DNA of 64,000 nt from Aquimarina latercula DSM 2041 (GTDB lineage: Bacteria; Bacteroidota; Bacteroidia; Flavobacteriales; Flavobacteriaceae): assembly GCF_000430645.1 (NCBI RefSeq), contig NZ_AUMK01000019.1:16802-80801 (forward strand), read 5' to 3'. Below, one piece after another: positions 45,299-53,214 of this stretch. The number at the start of each line of letters is the position of its first letter. Position 1 is the stretch's first letter. The translations under genes and the position numbers were made by a program. The notes below the pieces were generated by a model. The model was not told the DNA's origin. It worked only from the letters and a program-made list of their open reading frames with translations, and did no database searches.

Positions 45299-46396
45299 AT
45301 GAAAGATAGGTCAATACATATTCTGAACTTTGTAGGATTAGGTTTTTTTGAGCCGGCTATACGATTAGCTACAGGAGAAGAAACAAAGAAGAATTTAATC
45401 GCATTACTTAAAAAGGTATTATTACCAATATTGTCAGTGGGGTTGTTTTTGTTGTTATGGCATTCTGGTGCTACATATCTTTATAATGTTGAAAAAGATG
45501 CTAGAATAGAAAAAGCGTTAGCAGATCAAGGAGAGTCGGCAGCATTAGAAATGCGAACTTGTATAGAATCTGGAGACATTAGCTGTCAACCAAATACATT
45601 ACCGTCACCTGCTCAAGTTTGGACTGCTTACAAATCACTATTAGCAGATCATGCAGCAATATCTAAGAAAAAAAGTTCTTTTGCTGATAAAGTTGCAGCA
45701 ACTAATGCTAAAAGAAAAGAACAGGGTTTAGCTGCTATCACTTACACAGGAAGACCGTCGTTTGTAGATCAGATTTTTACAAGTCTTAAAACAGTTTTTG
45801 CTGGTTTTTTATTGGCTTTGTTTATTGCAGTTCCAATAGGTATTATGTTGGGATTGAGTAAGACTTTAAGATCCTCTGTTAACTGGTTGATTCAAATATT
45901 TAAGCCTGTTTCTCCAGTTGTTTGGTTGTTGTTGGTTTTTATGATTGTAAAAACACTGACTAGAGGTTCTGATTCTGATAGTTCGTTTATTATTTCATTT
46001 ATAAGTGTTGGTTTATGTTCCATGTGGGCAACATTGGTGAATACTAGTATGGGAGTTTCTTCTGTTGATAAGGATTATATCAATGTGGCTAAGGTGCTTC
46101 AATTGAGTGTTGCTCAAAAAGTATTTAAGATTATTTTACCATCATCATTTCCTTTGATTTTCACAGGTTTGCGCATAACATTGTCTGTGGCTTGGATGGT
46201 GCTTATTGCAATTGAGTTGTTAGCACAGAGTCCTGGATTAGGTTCTTTTGTGTGGGAAGAGTTCCAAAATGGCGCAAATGATTCTAATTCTAAGATTATT
46301 GTAGCCATGTTTGTTATCGGAATCATCGGGTTCTTATTAGATCGGGTAATGTTAACAATACAGAAGTTTGTCACTTTTACAGAAGAAACTGCTTAA
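45299..46396 (+). CDS. nrtB: ABC nitrate transporter permease
   Basis: Inner-membrane permease of 365 residues. It has an N-terminal helix (about 38-58, VLLPILSVGLFLLLWHSG), a hydrophilic insertion of about 85 residues with a Cys pair (MRTCIESGDISCQP), and a binding-protein-dependent transport domain with five or so helices carrying the EAA-like loop (NVAKVLQLSVAQKVFKIILPSSFPLIFTGLRI). The inserted periplasmic segment is longer than in typical NrtB. Between nrtA and two ATPase genes. Confidence 0.93.
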   Translation: MKDRSIHILNFVGLGFFEPAIRLATGEETKKNLIALLKKVLLPILSVGLFLLLWHSGATYLYNVEKDARIEKALADQGESAALEMRTCIESGDISCQPNTLPSPAQVWTAYKSLLADHAAISKKKSSFADKVAATNAKRKEQGLAAITYTGRPSFVDQIFTSLKTVFAGFLLALFIAVPIGIMLGLSKTLRSSVNWLIQIFKPVSPVVWLLLVFMIVKTLTRGSDSDSSFIISFISVGLCSMWATLVNTSMGVSSVDKDYINVAKVLQLSVAQKVFKIILPSSFPLIFTGLRITLSVAWMVLIAIELLAQSPGLGSFVWEEFQNGANDSNSKIIVAMFVIGIIGFLLDRVMLTIQKFVTFTEETA

Positions 46397-46406
46397 AATA
46401 TAAGGT

Positions 46407-47270
46407 ATGGCATATATAGAATTAAGAAATGTATCCAAATCTTTTGGAACAGGAAAAGATCGTACAAAGGTGTTGTCCAATATCAATTTAGAAATTGAAG
46501 AAGGAGAGTTTGTAGCTATTGTTGGTTTTACTGGAAGCGGAAAAACGACTTTAATAAATCTTATTTCTGGCTTATTGATGCCGGATGAAGGAGAAGTCCT
46601 GTTTAAAGGAGAGCCTGTAACAGGGCCTGATCACGAGAGAGGAGTGATTTTTCAGAATTATTCATTGTTACCTTGGTTAAATGTACGTAATAATGTAGGG
46701 ATGGCTGTAAAAGAGGCTTTTAAAAAAATGTCTAAAAAAGACAGGAGTAAGCGAGTTGAAGATTACGTAAAGATGGTTAATCTTTCGCCAGCAATAGGTA
46801 AACTTCCTAAAGAGCTTTCTGGAGGTATGAGACAGCGAGTTTCTGTAACTAGAGCTTTGTCTATGAGTCCAGAGGTAATATTGATGGATGAACCTTTAAG
46901 TGCATTAGATGCATTAACCAGAGGGAATTTACAGCAAGAGATTCTTAAAATTTGGAATAAAGATAAAAAGACTGCTTTGTTGATTACAAACGATGTCGAC
47001 GAGGGAATTTTAATGGCAGATCGAATTATTCCCCTAAAACCTGGCCCAAAGGCTACACTTGGTCCAGAATATAAAATAAACCTGGAGAGACCAAGGGATA
47101 AGACAGCGCTTAATCATAACGAAGAATATAAACAACTTCGAAATAGTATTATGGAATATCTTATACAAATTGGAGAACAGAGAGCTTCAAAAAAAGATAC
47201 TAATTATGTACTGCCAGATATTAAGCCAAAAATGAAACCAGCACCTTTTAGAAGATTAAGTTTTAGTTAA
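46407..47270 (+). CDS. nrtC: ABC nitrate transporter ATP-binding protein 1
   Basis: Cytoplasmic ATPase of 287 residues. Walker [13 protein letters not shown] (near 40), Q-loop [12 protein letters not shown], signature [15 protein letters not shown], Walker [13 protein letters not shown] and a switch region TNDVDEG are present; the usual switch His is replaced by Asn in LITNDVDE, as seen in NrtC-like proteins. It lacks the C-terminal NrtA-like regulatory domain of cyanobacterial NrtC. Starts 10 bp after nrtB; the exact C/D naming is by order only. Confidence 0.9.
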   Translation: MAYIELRNVSKSFGTGKDRTKVLSNINLEIEEGEFVAIVGFTGSGKTTLINLISGLLMPDEGEVLFKGEPVTGPDHERGVIFQNYSLLPWLNVRNNVGMAVKEAFKKMSKKDRSKRVEDYVKMVNLSPAIGKLPKELSGGMRQRVSVTRALSMSPEVILMDEPLSALDALTRGNLQQEILKIWNKDKKTALLITNDVDEGILMADRIIPLKPGPKATLGPEYKINLERPRDKTALNHNEEYKQLRNSIMEYLIQIGEQRASKKDTNYVLPDIKPKMKPAPFRRLSFS

Positions 47271-47275
47271 AAAAG

Positions 47276-48106
47276 ATGGAAATGGAAACGTTAGAAAAAG
47301 AAGAAGTAGTAAGAAGATCGGATAATGGGCTGTTTGAGGATAAGTATATGCTAGATATTTCTCAATTAACTAAAATTTATCCTACTCCAAAAGGAGATTA
47401 TGTAGTTTTGGATGATCTAGATTTAAAAGTAAAACATGAGGAGTTCATATCAATAATTGGCCATTCTGGGTGTGGTAAATCTACTTTACTTACTATGATT
47501 GCGGGTCTTAATCCTATATCTAGAGGAACTATTGTTGCGGATAATCAAACGATTAAAGGGCCTGGTCCAGATAGAGGAGTTATATTTCAGTCTCCGAGTT
47601 TATTGCCTTGGATGACAGCATATGATAATGTGATGCTTGGGGTTAAGCAAGTTTTTGCACACGGAACTAAAAAAGATAGAGATGATATTGTAAAATATTA
47701 TTTATCAAAAGTAGGATTAGAAGATGCAATGCATAAGAAAGCAAAAGAACTGTCTCAAGGAATGCAGCAAAGAGTAGGGATAGCTAGAGCATTTGCTCTT
47801 AAGCCAAAAGTTTTATTGTTGGATGAGCCTTTTGGAATGTTGGATTCTTTAACAAGAGGAGAGTTGCAGGATGTGCTTATAGAAGTTTGGAATCAAGAAA
47901 AAATAACCGCTATAATGATTACACACGATGTGGATGAGTCTATTTTTTTAGCGGATCGAGTTATTATGATGACAAGTGGTCCAAGAGCTAAAGTTGGTGA
48001 TATCTTAGATATTGATTTTGAAAGGCCTCGTTTAAGAAAAGATGTTTTGGAGCACCCGGATTATTATAAATATAGAGAGCACTTGATAAACTTTTTAGAG
48101 CATTAA
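47276..48106 (+). CDS. nrtD: ABC nitrate transporter ATP-binding protein 2
   Basis: Second ATPase of the pair, 276 residues. Walker [15 protein letters not shown]-loop [12 protein letters not shown], signature [15 protein letters not shown], Walker [13 protein letters not shown] and the switch His in MITHDVDES are intact. With the first ATPase, whose switch His is missing, it would form an asymmetric heterodimer. Last gene of the operon, 5 bp after the previous gene and followed by a long terminator. Confidence 0.92.
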   Translation: MEMETLEKEEVVRRSDNGLFEDKYMLDISQLTKIYPTPKGDYVVLDDLDLKVKHEEFISIIGHSGCGKSTLLTMIAGLNPISRGTIVADNQTIKGPGPDRGVIFQSPSLLPWMTAYDNVMLGVKQVFAHGTKKDRDDIVKYYLSKVGLEDAMHKKAKELSQGMQQRVGIARAFALKPKVLLLDEPFGMLDSLTRGELQDVLIEVWNQEKITAIMITHDVDESIFLADRVIMMTSGPRAKVGDILDIDFERPRLRKDVLEHPDYYKYREHLINFLEH

Positions 48107-48133
48107 AGGTATCTAACAAGAACTTTGTAAGCC

Positions 48134-48187
48134 AAAAACGCCTTATACCATTATCTAATATATATAATGGTATAAGGTGTTTTTTTT
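48134..48187 (+). terminator. Strong terminator after the nrt operon
   Basis: A 17-bp stem (ACGCCTTATACCATTAT against ATAATGGTATAAGGTGT) with a short loop followed by eight T, about 30 bp past the last ATPase stop. Confidence 0.92.
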
Positions 48188-48330
48188 GGTTATAAGCTAT
48201 GATTATAAGTTTATAGCACGTAGAATCTTATTGTTGTAACATGTGATAGATTTTAAAATTTTACTTACTCTAATTGCGGAATAATTAATTTGAATAATTA
48301 TTTTTTTGTTAAAACATAATTTTTTGATGA

Positions 48331-48460
48331 TAACCCTTAATTTTTTAGGGGTGTTTTGTGTTTTTATATCTTTTATGTATAGATTTGTATCAAAATGTAG
48401 GGGTATTTTTTATTAAAAGAAGTTTTTTATCGTATTAACCCTAAAAAAACAGGGGTTTAA
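48331..48460 (+). promoter_or_regulatory. Two terminator-like CCCT/AGGGG hairpins upstream of the small paralogue pair
   Basis: CCCTTAATTTTTTAGGGG (48334-48351) and CCCTAAAAAAACAGGGG (48439-48455) can each fold into a short stem, the second with a T-rich tail, just 23 bp before the ATG. Between them is another AGGGG box followed by TATTTTTT. They may act as attenuators. The rest of 48188-48478 (about 290 bp) shows no gene. Confidence 0.4.
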
Positions 48461-48478
48461 TTTTTAAAAGTAAAAAGT

Positions 48479-48808
48479 ATGAATATTGAAGAATTGATAA
48501 CTGTGTCAATTACGGAATTTTTAGATGTTGAGGTACATAGGGATACTGGAAATTTGGATTTCTCTTCTAAAATTGAAATTGTAAAAAAGCGAATAACTAA
48601 TAAAGTAAAAAATAGTCCAGATGCATATGGTATGGTAAGTGGATCCGAAGGATATGAGTATGAGATGTTTTTTAGCAGTAACCCAAATGATATGATTAAA
48701 ATTGATGGATGGATTCCAATTGATACTAGTAGGATTGAAAAAGCAGATAAAATTAATGAATATATAGAAATTGGATTGTTAAGAAGAATAGGAAGCTCTT
48801 TGAGCTAA
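48479..48808 (+). CDS. Small conserved-looking protein, paralogue A
   Basis: A 109-residue acidic soluble protein that I do not recognise. It shares most of its residues with the next gene over the full length, for example FLDVEV, KIEIVKKRI, YEYEMFFSSNPNDMIKIDGW, PIDT and EYIEIGLLRRI; that conservation shows it is a genuine gene. No signal peptide, membrane segment or Cys. It lies between nitrate transport and nitrate reductase genes, so a nitrate-related regulatory or accessory role is possible. It does not carry the nitrate palindrome upstream. Confidence 0.75.
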   Translation: MNIEELITVSITEFLDVEVHRDTGNLDFSSKIEIVKKRITNKVKNSPDAYGMVSGSEGYEYEMFFSSNPNDMIKIDGWIPIDTSRIEKADKINEYIEIGLLRRIGSSLS

Positions 48809-48900
48809 CAAACATTAGTTATTAAATCTAACGTAATCACGTTGCGTGTGGGTAGATTTTATCATTTAAAAAATTGTATAACCCAAATATAATATGAATT

Positions 48901-49224
48901 ATGAAAGTAAATGAATTAATTACAGAAGCTATTACTGAGTTCTTAGATGTAGAAGTAAATGGAGATACAGGTAATCTCAATTTTGCATCCAAAATTGAGA
49001 TTGTTAAAAAGAGAATTAGCGACAAAGTAAAGAGTAGTCCTGAATCTTATGGAGTTAATGATCTAGAGGCATATGAGTACGAAATGTTCTTTAGTAGTAA
49101 TCCAAATGATATGATTAAAATAGACGGATGGCTTCCGATTGATACTAAGAAAATAGAAAAAGCAGATAAGATTAGAGAGTATATCGAAATCGGTTTGTTA
49201 AGAAGGATAGAAAAAGCTGCATAA
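48901..49224 (+). CDS. Small conserved-looking protein, paralogue B
   Basis: A 107-residue protein strongly similar to the preceding gene along its whole length, evidently a tandem duplication. Differences cluster in the middle (VNDLEA against MVSGSEG) and at the C-terminus. The 92-bp gap contains AAATCTA and TAGATTT arms (48824-48830, 48853-48859) that could pair. Followed by a strong terminator. Function unknown. Confidence 0.75.
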   Translation: MKVNELITEAITEFLDVEVNGDTGNLNFASKIEIVKKRISDKVKSSPESYGVNDLEAYEYEMFFSSNPNDMIKIDGWLPIDTKKIEKADKIREYIEIGLLRRIEKAA

Positions 49225-49270
49225 GCTATAACGTAATAGTTCACAATTTTTTGTAAAAAAGAACAAGTTT

Positions 49271-49334
49271 TAAGCTCTATTTAACTAATATTGGTATATT
49301 TAATCTAGTATTTAGTTAAACAGAGCTTATTTTT
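49271..49334 (+). terminator. Terminator after the small paralogue pair
   Basis: Long stem TAAGCTCTATTTAACTAA / TTAGTTAAACAGAGCTTA with one A-C mismatch, a 23-base loop and five T, about 47 bp past the stop. Confidence 0.85.
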
Positions 49335-49439
49335 AGTAGTTACAGATAAACAAGATTGTTTGCTGAAATAAGTGTTTTTTGAGAAATGAAAGATCTTCAA
49401 AATATATGGTGGTAATCTCCAATAATAATTTAGTGTTTG

Positions 49440-49512
49440 AAACCTTAAAGATCTAGTAGCTTTAAGTGTTTCTTGTGTTGCCGGTTATGAGAAGTCATAG
49501 CCGGCTTTTTTT
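49440..49512 (+). ncRNA. Candidate small RNA with orphan terminator
   Basis: No open reading frame ends here, yet there is a second intrinsic terminator: GCCGGTTATGA / TCATAGCCGGC (49480-49505, one G-T pair, GAAG loop) followed by seven T. Just before it is a perfect 7-bp hairpin CTTAAAG / CTTTAAG (49444-49466). Upstream TAGTGTTTG (49431-49439) is one base longer than TAnnTTTG. This could be a small RNA of about 70 nt, or a terminated leader of unknown origin. The remaining sequence of 49225-49690 holds the other terminator and the nitrate reductase promoter. Confidence 0.4.
49480..49512 (+). terminator. Orphan intrinsic terminator upstream of the nitrate reductase promoter
   Basis: 11-bp stem with one G-T pair and a 4-base loop, followed by TTTTTTT. 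It lies 255 bp after the nearest upstream stop codon, with another terminator between. Confidence 0.85.
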
Positions 49513-49583
49513 GTACAAATAACTTGATAAAAGTTACAGAGGTAATATCGAATAATCATTTTTTAAAGATGTTTTTTTTATCG

Positions 49584-49659
49584 AATTCGTAATTTTATTA
49601 AGTCTTAGATAGAAAAAGGTTCTGAAGTTATGTTTGATACGTATTAATACTTAGTTTTG
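49584..49659 (+). promoter_or_regulatory. Nitrate-regulon operator and -7 element upstream of nitrate reductase
   Basis: ACGTATTAATACTT (49639-49652) is followed by TAGTTTTG (49652-49659), an exact TAnnTTTG, 31 bp before the ATG. A TTTG at 49633-49636 might be a close -33 element. The upstream box here is AATTCGTAATTTTA (49584-49597), one base different from the box at narK and nrtA, 55 bp before the palindrome. Confidence 0.75.
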
Positions 49660-49690
49660 GTAGTAAACTTAAGTACATTTAAATCGATAT

Positions 49691-52600
49691 ATGACTGCAT
49701 TTAAATCTTATAAAACTACCTGTTCTTATTGTGGTGTTGGTTGTGGAATAATAGCTAAAAAAGATGCTAAAGGGGTGATTACAGTAGAAGGTGATCCAGA
49801 TCATCCAGTTAACAAAGGGATGTTATGTTCTAAAGGAATGAATTTACATCATGTTGTACAGGATAAAAGCGATCGAATTCTCTATCCAGAGATGAGATGG
49901 AGTAAAGGGCACGAGTTACAAAGAGTTTCTTGGGATCAAGCTTTTGATCGTGCGGTTGCAGTATTTAATACTATTATTAATAAATACGGTCCGGATAGTG
50001 TTGGTTTTTACGTTTCTGGGCAGTGTCTTACAGAAGAGTATTATTTGGTTAACAAGCTTACAAAAGGATTTATCGGAACTAATAATATAGATACTAATTC
50101 TAGATTATGCATGAGTTCTGCAGTTGTAGGCTATAAGCAAGCATTAGGAGAAGATAGTGTTCCTATTGCCTACGAGGATATAGAGCTTGCCGATTGTTTT
50201 ATGATTGCAGGAGCAAACCCAGCTTGGTGTCACCCAATTTTATTTAGAAGGATAGAAGCTCATAAAGAGAAAAATCCAAATACAAAAATTATTGTAGTAG
50301 ATCCAAGAAAAACACAATCTTGTGATATTGCAGATTTACATTTACAGATAATTCCAGGCACTGATGTAGTATTGTACAATGCGATTGCTAAAAGATTAAT
50401 TGATCGAAAAAAAATTGATAAAAGTTTTATAGCGAATCATACTGATAATTTCGAATTATTGAAAGAATCTTTACAATCCACCTCACTAACCGAGGCAGCA
50501 AAAATCTGTGGCATAACAGCAGCCGATATAAAGAAAGCAGCTACATATATTAGTAATGCTAAAGGGTTTATAACGCTTTGGGCAATGGGGTTAAATCAAA
50601 GCTCGATAGGTGTAAATAAAAATAATGCTCTTTTAAACCTCTCATTACTCACTGGTCATATAGGAAAACCTGGATCAGGTCCTTTTTCATTAACAGGGCA
50701 GCCTAATGCTATGGGGGGTAGAGAAGTAGGAGGTATGGCAAATTTATTAGCGGCTCATAAAGATTTAAGCAATAAAGAACACCGAACCGAAGTGGCTAAT
50801 TTCTGGGGCGGAAAAGAGATTTCTGAAAAACCTGGGTTAACTGCTACGGAAATGTTTGATGCACTAGAAAGTGGAAAACTAAAAGCTGTATGGGTTATAT
50901 GCACCAATCCTTTGGTCAGTCTTCCTAATGCAAATAAAGTAGAAAAAGCGCTTCAGAAAGCTAAGTTTGTAGTGGTTCAGGATATCTCGCATCGCTCCGA
51001 AACTTTAGAATATGCAGATTTGGTGTTGCCCGCTGCAGGTTGGGCAGAGAAAGAAGGAACAATGACTAATAGTGAACGTCGTATTACCTATTTAAATAAA
51101 GTAGTGGATCCTCCTGGAGAAGCATTACCAGATGCAGAAATTCTGTGGAAATTTGCGCAACGAATGGGATATAGAGGCTTTGATTATACATCTGTAGAAG
51201 AAGTATATAAAGAACATTGTCAATTGACTAAAGGAACCAATATTGATATTACCGGTCTAAATTATGATCGATTAAAGAATGAAGGTAGTTTTCAATGGCC
51301 TGTCCCAGAAACAAATCATTCGGGAACAGAACGATTATTTCAAAATAAAAAATTTTATACAGATACAGGTAATGCGAAGTTTGTAGTGCCAAGATTTACT
51401 AAACCAACTTCAGAATTACTTACGGATAAACACCCTTTGATTTTAACAACAGGTAGAGTACGTGATCAATGGCATACTAGAACTAAGACAGGTAAAGTAA
51501 ATAGACTGTTGACACATATTCCGCATCCATTTTTAGAAATAAATCAGGTAGATGCTTTTCTCCGAAAAATTAAAGATGGAGATATTGCAGTGGTAGAAAG
51601 TAAAAGAGGAAAGGTACAAGTAAAAGTAAAAGTAAGTGATACAATAGCTAAAGGGGTTGTGTTTTTACCAATGCATTGGGGTAAAGTTTTAGGAAATGAT
51701 TACGGAAGAGCAAATAACTTAACCACTAGTATTATAGACCCTATTTCTAAAGAACCAGATTTTAAGTTTTCTGCAGTACAGGTTTCAAAGTTTGTAAAAG
51801 AAAAGCAAAAAATCTGTATTATTGGAGCAGGTACGGCTGCATACCGTTTTATACAAACATATAGAGAACAAAATACAGAAGATGACATTACCGTGTTCTC
51901 TAAAGAACCATATCCTTTTTATAATAGAGTATTGTTACCAGAATATGTAAGTGAAGAACTCACTTGGGAACAATTACAAAAGATGAGGGAAGGCAGTATG
52001 GAATCTCTTAATGTTACCTTATCAACCAGTAATCCGGTTACTGAGATCAATAGAGAAGAAAAATATCTTATTGATAGTAAAGGAGAAAAACATGAATATG
52101 ATATTGTCTTAATGGCTACTGGAAGTAGAGCTTTTGTGCCAAAAGAAGTTCCTATTCATTTGCCAGGTAGATTTACAATGAGAGATCGAGGAGATGCAGA
52201 TAAGTTGAAAAATTACTTAGAAGAAACTGGTTTGCCAGAAAATCAACAACATGTAACAATTGTTGGAGGTGGACTATTAGGTTTAGAGTTGGCTGCTGCA
52301 CTACGAAAAAAGAGTGTGAAAATTACGATTATACAAAGAGGTAATCGTTTAATGGAAAGACAATTAGATATTATCGCAAGTCGTTTGTTAGCAGAAGATG
52401 TTAGAGAAAAAGGAATACAGATTCATTTTGATAATGAAGTAGATACGGTTTTTAATCAGGATTCTGGTTCCCTATTAGTAAATCTAAAGTCAGGAAAATC
52501 ATTTAATTGTAATGCTGTAGTTTACTCTATTGGTACCATTCCCAATATTGATTTGGCAAAAACAGTTGGTATTGATTGTCGTCGCGGAATTGTAGTAAAT

Positions 52601-53212
52601 CAATACTTGCAATCCAGTGATCCAGATATTTTTGCTGTTGGTGAGATTGCAGAATTCGAAGGTAATTTATTTGGGATAACAGCAGCGGCTGAACAACAAG
52701 CGGATATTGTAGCTAAGTATATTTTAGGAGATTTTAGTGCAATATATAGAGGGTCGGTATTTATGAATATTCTAAAATTCGAAGACTTGGATCTATGTAG
52801 TATCGGTAATATTGATATGCCTAAGGATGATCCATCATATGAAGAGGTTATTTTCATGGATGTTGGGAAACGATTTTATAAAAAATGTATCGTTAAAAAT
52901 GATTGGTTGGTAGGTGCTATTTTGATGGGAGATAAGAGTGAATTTGCAGATTTTAAAAGATTGATCGAAGAAAAGATAGAATTGTCTGAGAAGAGAGAAG
53001 AATTACTTAGATCATCCCAACCCGATGAACCTGTGTTGGGTAAATTAATTTGTTCTTGTAGTCAGGTTGGTGAAGGAAACTTGGAAGAAGCTATCAAATC
53101 AGGATGCGAAGATTTCTCCGAATTATGTATTAAAACAGGAGCTGGATTAGGTTGCGGTAGCTGTAAACCTGAAGTAAAAGAGGTGTTGAATAATGTAATG
53201 CAATTAGCTTAG
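49691..53212 (+). CDS. Fused assimilatory nitrate reductase: molybdopterin catalytic part plus NADH/FAD and BFD domains
   Basis: Cytoplasmic enzyme of 1173 residues reducing nitrate to nitrite. Residues 1-about 695 are a molybdopterin oxidoreductase with a [4Fe-4S] motif (C11, C14, C18, C46) and SRLCMSS, the expected Mo-ligand Cys near 140. Residues about 705-1090 are a NirB-like FAD/NADH oxidoreductase (ICIIGAGTAAYRFIQTY and VTIVGGGLLGLELAAAL). The end (about 1118-1165) is a BFD-type [2Fe-2S] domain (ICSCSQVGEGN, GLGCGSCKPE). Separate in Bacillus (NasC and NasB), here joined, so electrons can pass from NADH to molybdenum in one chain. It precedes the rubredoxin-like gene by 2 bp. Confidence 0.95.
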   Translation: MTAFKSYKTTCSYCGVGCGIIAKKDAKGVITVEGDPDHPVNKGMLCSKGMNLHHVVQDKSDRILYPEMRWSKGHELQRVSWDQAFDRAVAVFNTIINKYGPDSVGFYVSGQCLTEEYYLVNKLTKGFIGTNNIDTNSRLCMSSAVVGYKQALGEDSVPIAYEDIELADCFMIAGANPAWCHPILFRRIEAHKEKNPNTKIIVVDPRKTQSCDIADLHLQIIPGTDVVLYNAIAKRLIDRKKIDKSFIANHTDNFELLKESLQSTSLTEAAKICGITAADIKKAATYISNAKGFITLWAMGLNQSSIGVNKNNALLNLSLLTGHIGKPGSGPFSLTGQPNAMGGREVGGMANLLAAHKDLSNKEHRTEVANFWGGKEISEKPGLTATEMFDALESGKLKAVWVICTNPLVSLPNANKVEKALQKAKFVVVQDISHRSETLEYADLVLPAAGWAEKEGTMTNSERRITYLNKVVDPPGEALPDAEILWKFAQRMGYRGFDYTSVEEVYKEHCQLTKGTNIDITGLNYDRLKNEGSFQWPVPETNHSGTERLFQNKKFYTDTGNAKFVVPRFTKPTSELLTDKHPLILTTGRVRDQWHTRTKTGKVNRLLTHIPHPFLEINQVDAFLRKIKDGDIAVVESKRGKVQVKVKVSDTIAKGVVFLPMHWGKVLGNDYGRANNLTTSIIDPISKEPDFKFSAVQVSKFVKEKQKICIIGAGTAAYRFIQTYREQNTEDDITVFSKEPYPFYNRVLLPEYVSEELTWEQLQKMREGSMESLNVTLSTSNPVTEINREEKYLIDSKGEKHEYDIVLMATGSRAFVPKEVPIHLPGRFTMRDRGDADKLKNYLEETGLPENQQHVTIVGGGLLGLELAAALRKKSVKITIIQRGNRLMERQLDIIASRLLAEDVREKGIQIHFDNEVDTVFNQDSGSLLVNLKSGKSFNCNAVVYSIGTIPNIDLAKTVGIDCRRGIVVNQYLQSSDPDIFAVGEIAEFEGNLFGITAAAEQQADIVAKYILGDFSAIYRGSVFMNILKFEDLDLCSIGNIDMPKDDPSYEEVIFMDVGKRFYKKCIVKNDWLVGAILMGDKSEFADFKRLIEEKIELSEKREELLRSSQPDEPVLGKLICSCSQVGEGNLEEAIKSGCEDFSELCIKTGAGLGCGSCKPEVKEVLNNVMQLA

Positions 53213-53214
53213 TT

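Noticed and set aside
49335..49690. Possible molybdenum-cofactor or nitrate-type riboswitch upstream of nitrate reductase
   Set aside because: The terminator lies upstream of the inferred promoter and 180 bp before the gene, and no conserved aptamer elements were recognised.
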